This document shows positions 53,660 through 62,826 of a DNA stretch of 64,000 nt, in pieces (position 1 is the stretch's first letter; every line of letters begins with the position of its first letter). The translations under genes were made by a program, and so were the position numbers. Source of the DNA: Schaalia sp. HMT-172 (lineage in GTDB: Bacteria > Actinomycetota > Actinomycetes > Actinomycetales > Actinomycetaceae); contig NZ_CP130058.1 of NCBI RefSeq assembly GCF_030644365.1, positions 868,001-932,000 of the forward strand, written 5' to 3'. The notes beneath the pieces were generated by a model. It searched no databases. It saw only the letters and a list, made by a program, of their open reading frames with translations, and was not told the DNA's origin.

Positions 53660-54280
53660 TTAGAAGAGCTGGAGTGCGCGCACCCCGTGGATGATGAGCT
53701 CGACGCCGATGACGAGGATCAGGAAGCCCATGATGCGCACGATCGCGCCGACGCCGGTGGCGCCCAGCTTGTCGATCCAGGGAGTGCCGTAGCGCAGCAG
53801 CAGCGCGATGATGGCGGCCGTCACTGCGATTCCGAGGACGATGCCGACGTGGAATCCGATGGCCGTGTTGCGGGCAGCCAACGCGATAACGACGCCGATT
53901 GAGCCCGGGCCCGCGATGAGAGGCAACGCCATGGGGGAGAAGGACACGTCCGGCTTGGTCGTCGCGTGCTGAGCCTCCTCGTGGGTGGCGCGGCGCTTGT
54001 TTTCCAGCATCGAGAAGCCCGAGTGTGCGACGACGAGGCCGCCCGCGATCTGCAGAGAGGGTAGGTCGAAGCCGAAAAAACGCATGATGAGCGAGCCGCT
54101 GACAGCGAACACGGTGAGGATGGCGAACACATAGATGCCGGTCTTCCACGCCTGCGAGCGCACAGCGGCCGGGGTGTTGCCGGCGGTGAGTCCTGCGAAC
54201 GCCGCGAGACCACCGATCGGGTTGGTGATCGGGGCGAGTGCCAGGATCGACGCTGATAGTCCAGCAAGAACGCTCATCAT
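53660..54280 (-). CDS. MarC family integral membrane protein
   Basis: A 206-residue protein with six helices: SASILALAPITNPIGGLAAF at the start, FGFDLPSLQIAGGLVVAHSG in the middle and AIVRIMGFLILVIGVELIIH at the end. These are the two repeated halves of the MarC (UPF0056) family. The biochemical role is unsettled. ATG 54280 lies 7 nt after TAGGAT on the minus strand. Confidence 0.92.
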   Translation of the reverse strand: MMSVLAGLSASILALAPITNPIGGLAAFAGLTAGNTPAAVRSQAWKTGIYVFAILTVFAVSGSLIMRFFGFDLPSLQIAGGLVVAHSGFSMLENKRRATHEEAQHATTKPDVSFSPMALPLIAGPGSIGVVIALAARNTAIGFHVGIVLGIAVTAAIIALLLRYGTPWIDKLGATGVGAIVRIMGFLILVIGVELIIHGVRALQLF

Positions 54281-54287
54281 GCTGTCG

Positions 54288-54293
54288 ATCCTA
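54288..54293 (-). promoter_or_regulatory. Leaderless -10 box for the MarC gene
   Basis: Minus-strand TAGGAT ends 7 nt before ATG 54280 and excludes the much longer open frame that runs into yggS. Confidence 0.55.
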
Positions 54294-54327
54294 ACAGGTG
54301 TGATGCGGGCGTGGATGGGCGGTCTTG

Positions 54328-55026
54328 TCAGAGGCGGCGGGCGCCGAAAACAGCCGTTCCCAGGCGCACGATCGTCGCCCCCTCGGCGATCGCCCACTCC
54401 AGGTCGCGGCTCATGCCCATCGACAGCGCCAGGTCCGCCTCTTCGGCGCCCAGGCGCGCGGCGGCCTCGTCCCTGATGGCGCGCAGCTGCGCGTAGGCAG
54501 CGCGCACGTCGGCCTCGACGGGGGAGTTCAGGCCAACCGTCATGAAGCCCGCGAGCTGCAGGTGGACCGATGCCTCGACCGCGTCGATCAGTGCGGCGAC
54601 GTCGGAGGGGGCGCAGCCGTGCTTCGTGGCCTCGCCCGAGACGTTCACCTCGACGAACACGGGGAGCGTGCCGGTTGCGCGCGCGTCGATTTTCGAGGCC
54701 AGGGCGGGGGAGTCCAGCGACTCGATCGTGTCCACGCAGGCCAGCGCCTGGTTGATCTTGTTGGACTGCAGGGGGCCGATCAGGTGGATGCGCGCGCCGG
54801 GCACCTCGCGGATCGCGTCCACCGTTGCGCGCGCCTCCTGGACGCGGTTGTGGCCCAGCAGGATCGGCAGGCCCGCCTCGCGCAGGGCAGCGGCGGCGGT
54901 GCGGCACTCCTCGGGCGTGCGTGTCTTGACCGCCAGCTCCAGGTGCACTGAATCCGTGCGGCCGCACGCGGACATCGCGCGGTCGATGCGGTCGCGGGCA
55001 GCGGCGATGGCCTCGGGAATGCTCAT
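54328..55026 (-). CDS. yggS: YggS family pyridoxal phosphate homeostasis protein
   Basis: A 232-residue PLP-binding barrel. The PLP Lys is in VHLELAVKTRTPEE; ILLGHNRVQEA, IHLIGPLQSNKIN, VEVNVSGEATKHGCAP and LSMGMSRDLEWAIAEGATIVR with GTAVFGAR at the end complete the family pattern. It buffers free PLP and affects amino-acid metabolism. In many actinobacteria it sits near ftsZ, but not here. The ATG is 6 nt after TACCAT. Confidence 0.95.
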   Translation of the reverse strand: MSIPEAIAAARDRIDRAMSACGRTDSVHLELAVKTRTPEECRTAAAALREAGLPILLGHNRVQEARATVDAIREVPGARIHLIGPLQSNKINQALACVDTIESLDSPALASKIDARATGTLPVFVEVNVSGEATKHGCAPSDVAALIDAVEASVHLQLAGFMTVGLNSPVEADVRAAYAQLRAIRDEAAARLGAEEADLALSMGMSRDLEWAIAEGATIVRLGTAVFGARRL

Positions 55027-55032
55027 GGGTTC

Positions 55033-55038
55033 ATGGTA
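55033..55038 (-). promoter_or_regulatory. Leaderless -10 box for yggS
   Basis: Minus-strand TACCAT ends 6 nt before ATG 55026. Confidence 0.5.
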
Positions 55039-55141
55039 CGCGCGGAGATACTTTCAGGGGCCAATCAGGGGCCACTCAGGGGGATTCGAGACGCGCGGTG
55101 TGGCAGACTAGAATGTTCACAGATCAACGAAAGGACACGCA

Positions 55142-55531
55142 ATGCGTACCCTGCTCAACATCATCTGGTTCTTCTTCGGAGGGCTCCCGCTCTTCCTGGG
55201 ATACCTCCTCGCGGGACTCTTCTCCTGCATCTTCATCGTCACGATCCCCGCGGGCGTGGCCTGCTTCCGCATCGCCGGATACGTGCTGTGGCCCTTCGGT
55301 AAGCGCGTCGTCGACCAGCCCAGTGCGGGTGCCGGATCGGCCCTCATGAATATCGTGTGGTTCCTGGTTGCGGGCCTGTGGCTGGCCATCGGTCACGTGA
55401 CCACCGCCGCCGCGCAGGCCGTCACGATCGTCGGCATCCCGCTGGCCATCGCGAACCTCAAGATGATCCCGATCACCTGCTTCCCCTTCGGCAAGGTTGT
55501 CGTCAACGACCCCGCGGCCTCGATCATCTGA
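55142..55531 (+). CDS. YccF domain membrane protein
   Basis: A 129-residue protein with two YccF repeats: RTLLNIIWFFFGGLPLFLGY with IPAGVACFRIAGYVLWPFGK, then NIVWFLVAGLWLAIGHV with GIPLAIANLKMIPITCFPFGK. It has about three to four helices. GAAAGGA stands before the ATG, and TAGAAT at 55109-55114 is a likely -10 box. Function unknown; YccF proteins have been linked to ion-channel-like roles only loosely. Confidence 0.93.
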   Translation: MRTLLNIIWFFFGGLPLFLGYLLAGLFSCIFIVTIPAGVACFRIAGYVLWPFGKRVVDQPSAGAGSALMNIVWFLVAGLWLAIGHVTTAAAQAVTIVGIPLAIANLKMIPITCFPFGKVVVNDPAASII

Positions 55532-55538
55532 CGCGTCC

Positions 55539-55544
55539 TACACT
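55539..55544 (+). promoter_or_regulatory. Leaderless -10 box for the YbaK gene
   Basis: TACACT ends 6 nt before ATG 55551, starting 8 bp after the yccF stop. Confidence 0.55.
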
Positions 55545-55550
55545 GGGGTC

Positions 55551-56060
55551 ATGGCTCGTAAACACAGCAAGGATCACGGCGGTGGTCCCACCCGCGCCAT
55601 CGAGGCGCTCACAGCGGCCGGCGTTGCTTATACCGTCCACGAGTACGAGCACGACCCGGCCGCCCGGGCGTTCGGCGAGGAAACCGTCGAAAAGTTAGGC
55701 ATCGACCCGACCCAAGCGTTTAAGACGCTCATGGTGCGCCTGGAGCCCACCGGCGAGTTCGTCGTCGGCTGCGTGCCCGCCCTGGCTCACCTGTCGATGA
55801 AGCTCATCGCCAAGGCCGCCGGGGCCAAGAGCGCCGCCATGGCCGACCCGGCCGTCGCACAGCGCCGCACCGGCTACGTCGTGGGCGGAATCAGTCCGCT
55901 CGGGCAGACGACCTCGCACCGGTTGTTCATCGACTCGGCGTGCCTGGACCACGAGACCATGATCGTCTCGGGCGGGCGCCGAGGCCTCAGCGTCGAGCTG
56001 AGCCCCCTCGACCTCGTCGAGCTGACGAACGCGGAGGTCACGGACCTCGCCCAGGTCTGA
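55551..56060 (+). CDS. ybaK: Cys-tRNA(Pro)/Cys-tRNA deacylase, YbaK/EbsC type
   Basis: A 169-residue editing protein that hydrolyses Cys wrongly attached to tRNA-Pro. ALTAAGVAYTVHEYEHDPAA, GIDPTQAFKTLMVRLEPTGE (catalytic Lys), VPALAHLSMKLIAKAAGAKS and GYVVGGISPLGQTTSHRLFI match YbaK. The start is set by the -10 box; the frame open to 55497 is not needed. Confidence 0.95.
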   Translation: MARKHSKDHGGGPTRAIEALTAAGVAYTVHEYEHDPAARAFGEETVEKLGIDPTQAFKTLMVRLEPTGEFVVGCVPALAHLSMKLIAKAAGAKSAAMADPAVAQRRTGYVVGGISPLGQTTSHRLFIDSACLDHETMIVSGGRRGLSVELSPLDLVELTNAEVTDLAQV

Positions 56061-56464
56061 CTGGCCTCGTTCCGTACACGTGCCGGTGCTCGAGTGGACG
56101 CCGGCCTACGCGGTGTGCATGTGCCCGCGCGGGCAGCCCCGGCCTCGCCCTGTTTCAGTCGTTGTCCCAGGCTCCTGCCTGGTCTTCGTTCCAGCCACCG
56201 ATACTCCCGCGCCCCCAAAATTTCGCATGCAATTCCCCTGTCTCTCCTTCAGATTTTGAATGAGATCCCTTGAAATCATGCGGTTTCTGAGCTCTCAAGG
56301 CAGATCCGAATAATGAATTGCATGCGGAAATGAGGGGGCGTGTGTGCGGAGCCACCGGGTGGGGGAGGAATGCGGGGAGGCCCGTTGGGGCCGCATGACC
56401 GGGTCGTGGGATGCTTGCACCCTTACCGTGACTGAGTTTTCCCGCTGTGTCATCATCAAACACG
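56061..56464. other. Intergenic region with element copy 4
   Basis: These 404 bases contain single arms of the CCTCGT motif near 56065 and 56140, and inverted-repeat element copy 4 (56210-56340). The presumed promoter of the following gene lies in the last 100 bp; no clear boxes are seen. Confidence 0.5.
56210..56340. repeat. AT-rich inverted-repeat element, copy 4
   Basis: The left arm begins CGCCCCC, then has TTTCGCATGCAATTC (56220-56234). The right arm is GAATTGCATGCGGAAAT (from 56315) and ends GGGGGCG. The ends pair over about 25 bp with few mismatches. The interior has little similarity to the other copies apart from CCTTGAAAT and the CCCTGTC near the left arm. Confidence 0.75.
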
Positions 56465-57154
56465 ATGACTATGACTGAACTAAGCCGCCGCGGGCGCGCC
56501 GCCTACTGGGGGGTTGCCGCCCTCGCCTGGGTGGGCGTCGCCGCCACCCTTATCATTACGGCCTTTGATGGCTACGCTGCGCCGACCTACGTCGAGGAGG
56601 GCCTCTTTGCGGGTGCCGCCCACGGTTGGGCGGGCGCGCCCGAGCGCCTCATCAATTGCCTGTCCTACTTCACCGAGCTGTCCAACATCATGGTTGCGAT
56701 CATCTCGACCCTCGTCGCGCGCCGGGGCCGTGTGGGTGCGTGGGGGAGGGCTACGCACCTGTGCGCGCTCATGATGATCACGGTGACCGCGATCGTCTAC
56801 GCGACGCTCATCGGCCCCTACGAGGTCCTCTCCGGCTACGCGCTCGTCACCAACCCGCTCCAGCACATTGTTGTCCCCGCCGCCTTCGTGGGCACGGCAG
56901 CGCTCGCGGGACCGCGCGGCGGCATCACGTGGGCGACGCTGGGGCGCGCCCTGCTGATCCCGGTCGCGTGGGTGGCGTACACGCTCGTGCGAGGCTCCTT
57001 CACGCACCAGTACCCCTACGGCTTCGTGAACGTGTGGCGCATCGGCTATACGCAGGTTGCGATCAACATCGTGGCGATCCTGATCGGCGCCCTGCTTTTC
57101 ATGGCGCTCTTCGCGGGCGCCGATTGGCTGATCCGCAAGGCGTCCCGGCGCTGA
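56465..57154 (+). CDS. Pr6Pr-like family membrane protein
   Basis: A 229-residue protein with about six helices. The FTELSNIMVAIISTLVARRG block in helix 2 and RGSFTHQYPYGFVNVWRIGY before the last helix match the actinobacterial Pr6Pr membrane protein family, whose role is unknown. Several starts are possible (GTG 56447, ATG 56465, ATG 56471); the first membrane helix is after all of them. No strong ribosome site is seen for any. Confidence 0.82.
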   Translation: MTMTELSRRGRAAYWGVAALAWVGVAATLIITAFDGYAAPTYVEEGLFAGAAHGWAGAPERLINCLSYFTELSNIMVAIISTLVARRGRVGAWGRATHLCALMMITVTAIVYATLIGPYEVLSGYALVTNPLQHIVVPAAFVGTAALAGPRGGITWATLGRALLIPVAWVAYTLVRGSFTHQYPYGFVNVWRIGYTQVAINIVAILIGALLFMALFAGADWLIRKASRR

Positions 57155-57169
57155 CGCATTGGGACGCAC

Positions 57170-57175
57170 TAGAGT
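57170..57175 (+). promoter_or_regulatory. Leaderless -10 box for the VOC gene
   Basis: TAGAGT ends 6 nt before ATG 57182. Confidence 0.5.
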
Positions 57176-57181
57176 AATTCC

Positions 57182-57646
57182 ATGACTACCAATCCCGATC
57201 TCGTTCCAGAACTTGCCGTCACCGATTACGAGGCATCGCGCCGTTTTTGGTGCGACCTCGTTGGCTTCTCTCTGAGATACGAGCGTCCCGAAGAAGGATT
57301 CGGATACCTCGTTATGGGCAGGGCGCACCTGATGCTCGACCAGATCGACCAGGGTAGGACGTGGGCGACAGGTCCCCTTGAGTTCCCCCTTGGTCGCGGT
57401 ATCAACTTCGAGGTTCAGGTCGACAATCTGGACGGCACGTTGCAGCGCATCACAGAGGCAGGATGGCCGATCTTCGTCGAACCCGAAGAGAAGTGGTACC
57501 GGGCGGGCGATGTAGAGATCGGTGTCCGGCAGTTCCTCATCCAGGACCCCGACGGATACCTTGTGCGGCTCCAGCAGGGAATCGGCGAGAAGCCCACGTC
57601 GAAGACGCATGCGGATTGCACGCAGGATGTGCGCAGCAGCGACTGA
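57182..57646 (+). CDS. Glyoxalase/bleomycin-resistance (VOC) protein
   Basis: A 154-residue VOC-fold protein. Two beta-alpha-beta modules are seen: VPELAVTDYEASRRFWCDLVG with GYLVMGRAHLMLDQ, and FEVQVDNLDGTLQRITEAGW with QFLIQDPDGYLVRLQQ. The last motif has the usual DPDGY...R. VOC proteins of this size are often called bleomycin-resistance-like, but binding of a drug cannot be inferred. The C-terminal 18 residues are unusual in composition. Confidence 0.9.
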   Translation: MTTNPDLVPELAVTDYEASRRFWCDLVGFSLRYERPEEGFGYLVMGRAHLMLDQIDQGRTWATGPLEFPLGRGINFEVQVDNLDGTLQRITEAGWPIFVEPEEKWYRAGDVEIGVRQFLIQDPDGYLVRLQQGIGEKPTSKTHADCTQDVRSSD

Positions 57647-57676
57647 GAGCGCTGTTTCGCCCTCCCGACGCTGAGA

Positions 57677-57724
57677 AACCCGCCCGCTCGTCGCAGCTGT
57701 GAGCTGTCGCGAAGCGGGCGGGTT
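57677..57724. terminator. Bidirectional terminator VOC / PH-domain gene
   Basis: AACCCGCCCGCT / AGCGGGCGGGTT outer arms and an inner CAGCT/AGCTG stem form a long hairpin between convergent genes. Confidence 0.7.
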
Positions 57725-57745
57725 CAATATTGAGGGTGACGACTC

Positions 57746-58117
57746 TCAGTGAGAGTTCAGGACGCAGTTTGCGATGAGCGTGTCGATGCGGCGCACGTCG
57801 ATGTGTCGGCCCAGGCTGATCTTGATATGGCCTGCGCGGGTCCAGAGCTCGACCTCGGCAGTCATATCGATTGTGCCGGCGTTCTCGGTCGACCACATGT
57901 TGATGTTCTTGTAGGGCAGTGAGTAGATTTCGACCTTGCGGCCGGTGATTCCCTGCGCGTCGCGCACGATGAGGCGCTGCGACGTAAAGATTGCAGAGTC
58001 TCGCGTTGTTGCGAAAGCCGCGTAGGGCTGCTCGCCGGGAATCAGGATGTTGGAGACGTCCTGGGGAATCGGGACCTCGTTGAAAAATGCCCACTGGGCG
58101 ACTGTTGCGGCTTCCAT
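57746..58117 (-). CDS. Bacterial PH-domain protein
   Basis: A 123-residue soluble protein of the bacterial PH-like (bPH/DUF1696-type) fold: ILIPGEQPYAAFATTRDSAI, FTSQRLIVRDAQGITGRKVE, IYSLPYKNINMWSTENAG, then strands and a final helix IDVRRIDTLIANCVLNSH. Such proteins form rings but have no agreed function. GAAAGGA precedes the ATG. Confidence 0.9.
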   Translation of the reverse strand: MEAATVAQWAFFNEVPIPQDVSNILIPGEQPYAAFATTRDSAIFTSQRLIVRDAQGITGRKVEIYSLPYKNINMWSTENAGTIDMTAEVELWTRAGHIKISLGRHIDVRRIDTLIANCVLNSH

Positions 58118-58224
58118 GCCATGTCCTTTCTCGATGGTGACATGGTAACCGTGGGTTAGTTGTCATGCAACTGTCCCCGCCCGTCGTGTAGGTGAGCCAC
58201 TCTGTGACTAGCTGCGCGAGGGAC

Positions 58225-60975
58225 TTACCTCGCCCCGACGGTGATCGTCGCCAGGGCAACCCTTCCAGCCTCGTCCGAGGCCGGCACGTCCACGAGGGCG
58301 ACGATGCGCCAGTCCATGTCCTCCTCCGGGTCGAACAGGGTCTGCGTGGCCAGCCAGAAGGTGCCGGCCGCAGCCTCATCCACCGCGTCCGCGATCGCCT
58401 CGATGCGCGCCACCTGGCCGCGCTCGAAATCGGAAGAAGCCGTAGCGGGAGCCAGCTCCAGTACGTCCTCGCGGGTCGGGGTCTCGTTCAAGGAGCACAG
58501 TGACAGGGCGCGCGCCCGCTGGTCGATGCCGATCCACTCGTGCTCCGCCCAGTAGCGCTCGAGCACCGCGTCCCACTCGTCCTCGCCCCACGGTGCAACC
58601 AGCGGGGTGCGCGAGGCCTCGTCCAGGCGCGCCAAGGCCTCGACGTTGTCGCGGCTCATCGCCTCCACGCGCTCGAACAGGGCCGAGCGGATCGCCGTGC
58701 GGAACGCGTGACGGTTCGCGCTGAACGGAACGGTCCCGTCCTCCCGCGCGCCAAACGCCAGCTCCGTGCCCTCCGTGCCGTCGCCATCGGACGCGGGGAG
58801 GGCCTGACCCGTGGACATGGCCTCCCACTCGTCCAGCAGCGAGGAGTCGACCGCGCGGATCAGCGCCGACAGCCAGGCGATAATCGACCGCAGCTCGTCC
58901 GTCATCAGCTCGTCCGGCACGATCTGGCGCAGCGCTCGGTACGCGTCCGTCAGGTAGCGCAGCACGATGCCCTCGGAACGACCCACGTCGTAGCGGCCCA
59001 CGATCCCCGTGAACGTCAGCGCGTTCTCGATCATCTCGCGCACGACCGACTTCGGGGAAATTTCCTGATCCTCGATCCACGGGTTCGCGTGCAGGTACAC
59101 CGCGAACGCGTCCCCCAGCAGATCAGCCAGCGGGCGCGGCCACGTCACCTCCTCCAGGGCGGCCATGCGCTCGTCGTACTCCATGCCCTGCGCCTTCATC
59201 GCAGCCACGGCCTCGGCGCGCGCCGCCTTCTCCTGCGCGAACAGGAGCGGGCGCGGGTCCTCCAGGACCGACTCAATGACCGAGACGACGTCCAGGGCGA
59301 ACGTCGGGGACTCGGGGTCCAGCAGCTCGAGCGCCGCCAGCGCGAAGGGAGAGAGCGGCTGGTTGAGTGCGAAGTCGTCCGGCAGGTCGGTGGCCGCACG
59401 CAGGCGAGGCTCACCCGAGGCCGAGGCCTGCGCTGAAGACACGTGCTCGACGACGCCCGCCTGCTTCATCGACGTGTAGATCTCACCCAGGCGGCGCAGG
59501 TGCGGGTTGCGATCCGTGGGCGGATCATCGTTGTTGCGCGCCAGCCACACGAGGTGCTCGCCCGGGTCGCGCCCGGCCGCAGGAGCCCCGGCCAGCACGT
59601 TGAGGACCATCGCGTGCGTCATCTCGAAGCGGCTGGTGAGCTGCTCGGGGGCTGCGTCGACGAGGCGCTCGAACGTCGAGCGCGTCCACGAGATCTCGCC
59701 CTCGCCCGGGCCCTTGCGCTTCTTCGCCGACTTCTTCGCGGCGCGCTTGGCCTCGCGCGCGTCGCGGGCCGCCTCCTGTGCGGCGCTCAGGCGTGCGCGC
59801 TCACGGGCGGCGTCCACCTCGTGCTCGGGGGCCAGGACGCGCACGAAACCGACCGTGTCGAAGCCGGCGCGGCCCGCGCGCCCCGCGATCTGGTGGAACT
59901 CGCGCGCGCTCACGTGGCGCATGCGCCGCCCGTCGTACTTCACGAGCGACGTCATCAGCACCGTGCGGATCGGCACGTTGATGCCCACGCCGAGAGTGTC
60001 CGTGCCGCACACGATCGGCAGCAGGCCCGCCTGCGTGAGGCGCTCGACGAGGCGCCGGTAGCGCGGCAGCATGCCCGCGTGGTGCACGCCGATGCCCTGC
60101 GTGAGCAGAGACTTCAGGGTCTGCCCGAATCCCTTCGTAAAAGACACGCCCGCCAGCTGCGCGGCGATCAACTTCTTCTGCTCGGGGGAAATCAGCGACG
60201 AACGGTCAAACGACTGCGCGGTCGCCACCGCGTCGCGCTGGGAGAAATGCACGATGTAGACGGGCCAACGGCCCTCGCCCAGCAGCCGCTCGACCGTATC
60301 GGGCAGGCGATCCACGACGTACTCGAACTCGAGGGGCACGGGACGCTCCGCATCGTCGATGAGGGAGACGTCGCGCCCGGTGCGCTCCTTCCACGCGCGC
60401 TCGAAACGCGTCGTGTCGCCCAGCGTCGCGCTCATTGCCACCACCTGCGGGGTCCTCAGCTCCAGGAGCGGCACCTGCCACGCCCAGCCGCGCTGACGGT
60501 CCCCGTAGAAGTGGAACTCGTCCATGACGATCATGTCCGTGTCCAGCGTCGGCCCCTCACGCAGCGACTGATTCGCCAGAATCTCGGCCGTGCAGCAGAT
60601 GATGGGCGCGTCGGCGTTGAGAGACACGTCGCCGGTCACCATGCCGACGTTATCCGCGCCGAACAGGGACACCAGGTCAAAGAACTTCTCCGACACCAGG
60701 GCCTTGAGCGGCGCCGTGTAGTAGGAGCGGCCTCCGTGTGCCATCGACGTGAAGTGCGCGGCCAGCGCGATCATCGACTTGCCCGACCCCGTGGGGGTCG
60801 CCGCGATCACGTGGTTGCCCGCCAGGATCTCCACCAGGGCCTCCTCCTGGTGGGGGTAGAGCGGACGCCCAGTGCCCTGCGCCCAGGAGGTGAAGGCCTC
60901 GTACAGGGCGTCGTCATCCCTCAGCTGCCCCGCGTCCTCTAGGTCGTCCAGGATCTGGTTCAAAGTCGCGCTCAT
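58225..60975 (-). CDS. DEAD/DEAH-box helicase with DUF3516-type C-terminal region
   Basis: A 916-residue superfamily 2 helicase. Motif I is AATPTGSGKSMIALA, motif II MIVMDEFHFYGD (DEFH instead of DEAD/DEVH), motif III MSATLGD, and motif VI QIAGRAGRAGFD. A Lys-rich linker (AKRAAKKSAKKRKG, about residue 425) leads to a large C-terminal part of Ski2-like/DUF3516 type. It probably remodels RNA or RNA-DNA. ATG 60975 lies 6 nt after GACAAT and there is no ribosome site, so it is counted among the leaderless genes. Confidence 0.9.
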   Translation of the reverse strand: MSATLNQILDDLEDAGQLRDDDALYEAFTSWAQGTGRPLYPHQEEALVEILAGNHVIAATPTGSGKSMIALAAHFTSMAHGGRSYYTAPLKALVSEKFFDLVSLFGADNVGMVTGDVSLNADAPIICCTAEILANQSLREGPTLDTDMIVMDEFHFYGDRQRGWAWQVPLLELRTPQVVAMSATLGDTTRFERAWKERTGRDVSLIDDAERPVPLEFEYVVDRLPDTVERLLGEGRWPVYIVHFSQRDAVATAQSFDRSSLISPEQKKLIAAQLAGVSFTKGFGQTLKSLLTQGIGVHHAGMLPRYRRLVERLTQAGLLPIVCGTDTLGVGINVPIRTVLMTSLVKYDGRRMRHVSAREFHQIAGRAGRAGFDTVGFVRVLAPEHEVDAARERARLSAAQEAARDAREAKRAAKKSAKKRKGPGEGEISWTRSTFERLVDAAPEQLTSRFEMTHAMVLNVLAGAPAAGRDPGEHLVWLARNNDDPPTDRNPHLRRLGEIYTSMKQAGVVEHVSSAQASASGEPRLRAATDLPDDFALNQPLSPFALAALELLDPESPTFALDVVSVIESVLEDPRPLLFAQEKAARAEAVAAMKAQGMEYDERMAALEEVTWPRPLADLLGDAFAVYLHANPWIEDQEISPKSVVREMIENALTFTGIVGRYDVGRSEGIVLRYLTDAYRALRQIVPDELMTDELRSIIAWLSALIRAVDSSLLDEWEAMSTGQALPASDGDGTEGTELAFGAREDGTVPFSANRHAFRTAIRSALFERVEAMSRDNVEALARLDEASRTPLVAPWGEDEWDAVLERYWAEHEWIGIDQRARALSLCSLNETPTREDVLELAPATASSDFERGQVARIEAIADAVDEAAAGTFWLATQTLFDPEEDMDWRIVALVDVPASDEAGRVALATITVGAR

Positions 60976-60981
60976 GCCCCC

Positions 60982-60987
60982 ATTGTC
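60982..60987 (-). promoter_or_regulatory. Leaderless -10 box for the helicase gene
   Basis: Minus-strand GACAAT ends 6 nt before ATG 60975. Confidence 0.5.
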
Positions 60988-61225
60988 CCAGAGTGCGCCC
61001 ACGTCTGCGTCCCCGCACCGCCGCGGCCTTCCCGCCGCTCATGGACGAGGCCGGGGCCGGTCAGGCGCAGACGCGGCCGTGCGCGTGGCGAGACGTCGCC
61101 TGCCGGGCGCGCGGCCCTGTGGCAAGATGAACTGGTCCCATACAACGAGCGGGTGCGGCCCGCGACGCGCGCGAGACCCCGCGACCTATCCACGGCCTCG
61201 CCCATTGACACCCCGGGAGGTTCCT

Positions 61226-62710
61226 GTGGAACAGATAGCTGCGATCGAAAAGGACATCGCCGACTGGATCACGATGCACCTGACGATCGTTATCCTGATC
61301 GGCGTGGGCCTCTTCCTCACGGGGCGTTCCGTGTTCGTCCAGGTGCGCCTCTTCCCGGAGATGATCCGCACGGTCCTCGGCTCGCGCAAGGGCGCCGACG
61401 GCGGCATTTCCTCCTTCCAGGCCTTCGCGATCTCGCTGGCCGCCCGCGTCGGCATCGGCAACGTCTTCGGCGTGGCCGCGGCCCTCCTCATGGGCGGTCC
61501 CGGCGCGATCTTCTGGATGTGGGTCGTGGCCCTGGTCGGCATGGCGACCGCGTTCTTCGAGGCGACCCTCGCCCAAATCTTCAAAGTGCGTCACTCCGAC
61601 GGCTCCTTCCGCGGCGGCCCCGCCTACTACATGAAGCGCGGCATGAAGAACCGCGTCCTGGCCAACGTGTTCGCCGTCATCACCGTCATCACCTGCGGCG
61701 TCGTCATCACCTCCGTGCAGTCCAACGCCATTGCGGGCACGCTCACCAGCGCCTTCGGTGAGGCCGCCAAGCAGCCTCTGCCCGGTGCGGGCGGTTTCTC
61801 GGCCGCGCAGCTCACCGTCGCAGGCCTGATCTTCGTTTTCTCCGCGATGGTCATCTTCGGCGGCATTCGTACCGTCGCACGCGTCACCGAGTGGATGGCC
61901 CCGATCATGGCGACCGTCTACGTCATCATGGTCGCCGTCGTGTGCCTCATGAACATCACGCAGTTCGGCACCGTGCTGGGCCAGATCTTCACCTCCGCCT
62001 TCTCTGCGAACGCCACCGTCGGCGGCCTGGGCGGCGGCATCATCGCAGCGATGATCAACGGCACCAAGCGCGGCCTCTTCTCCAACGAGGCCGGCCAGGG
62101 TACCGCTCCCAACGCCGCCGCGACCGCGACCGTGTCCCACCCCGTGCGCCAGGGCCTCATCCAGTCCCTCGGCGTCTTCATCGACACCATCGTCGTGTGC
62201 ACGGCGACCGCCTTCGTCATCCTCATTGCGGGCGAGAAGGTGTGGGGCGGCGCGGACGTGAACCCCTCGAACCTGACGACCCTCGCCGTCGCCAACGAGC
62301 TGGGTGCCTGGACTATCGTGCCCATGGCCATCCTGATCTTCGTCCTGGCCTACTCCTCGATCATCGCGGCCTACGTTTACTCCGATACGAACATGTCCTT
62401 CGTGTTCGGGGATGCCCGCTGGGCGAGCTGGACCGTGCGCGTCGTCTGCGTGCTCTCTGCGACGATCGGTGCGCTGCTGACCCTGGACGTCGTGTGGAAC
62501 GCCGTCGATATTGCGATGGCCGTCATGACGATCACGAACCTGGTGGCCCTCGTGTTCCTGTGGCGCTGGGTCATCGGCGCCCTGTTGGACTATCAGCTCC
62601 AGCGCAAGGCCGGGGTGGAGGATCCCGTCTTCGTTGGCCGCAACAACCCCCTCCTGCCGCGCGACGTCCCGGGCAACGTCTGGAAGCGCCCCAAGCAGAA
62701 GAAGAAGTAA
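61226..62710 (+). CDS. Alanine/glycine:cation symporter (AGCS family)
   Basis: A 494-residue transporter with about 11 helices. Family motifs: RVGIGNVFGVAAALLMGGPGA, DGSFRGGPAYYMKRGM, FSNEAGQGTAPNAAATA and the last helices VVWNAVDIAMAVMTITNLVA. It imports small amino acids with sodium or protons. GTG 61226 has GGGAGG 5 nt upstream; the frame open to 60872 is antisense to the helicase gene and not used. Confidence 0.94.
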   Translation: MEQIAAIEKDIADWITMHLTIVILIGVGLFLTGRSVFVQVRLFPEMIRTVLGSRKGADGGISSFQAFAISLAARVGIGNVFGVAAALLMGGPGAIFWMWVVALVGMATAFFEATLAQIFKVRHSDGSFRGGPAYYMKRGMKNRVLANVFAVITVITCGVVITSVQSNAIAGTLTSAFGEAAKQPLPGAGGFSAAQLTVAGLIFVFSAMVIFGGIRTVARVTEWMAPIMATVYVIMVAVVCLMNITQFGTVLGQIFTSAFSANATVGGLGGGIIAAMINGTKRGLFSNEAGQGTAPNAAATATVSHPVRQGLIQSLGVFIDTIVVCTATAFVILIAGEKVWGGADVNPSNLTTLAVANELGAWTIVPMAILIFVLAYSSIIAAYVYSDTNMSFVFGDARWASWTVRVVCVLSATIGALLTLDVVWNAVDIAMAVMTITNLVALVFLWRWVIGALLDYQLQRKAGVEDPVFVGRNNPLLPRDVPGNVWKRPKQKKK

Positions 62711-62726
62711 TACCTGCCGACCACCT

Positions 62727-62769
62727 CGCCGGGTGCGCCGGGCACATCTCGTGTCTCGTGCACCCGGCG
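62727..62769 (+). terminator. Terminator after the AGCS gene
   Basis: CGCCGGGTGC / GCACCCGGCG perfect 10-bp stem with a 23-nt loop that includes a second GCCGGGCAC arm. Confidence 0.6.
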
Positions 62770-62814
62770 TCGTGTGTGTCGGCGCTGCTCGGCGCGGCGC
62801 ACGCGCAGCTGCGT

Positions 62815-62820
62815 TAGGCT
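62815..62820 (+). promoter_or_regulatory. Leaderless -10 box for the FAH gene
   Basis: TAGGCT ends 6 nt before ATG 62827. Confidence 0.5.
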
Positions 62821-62826
62821 ACCGGC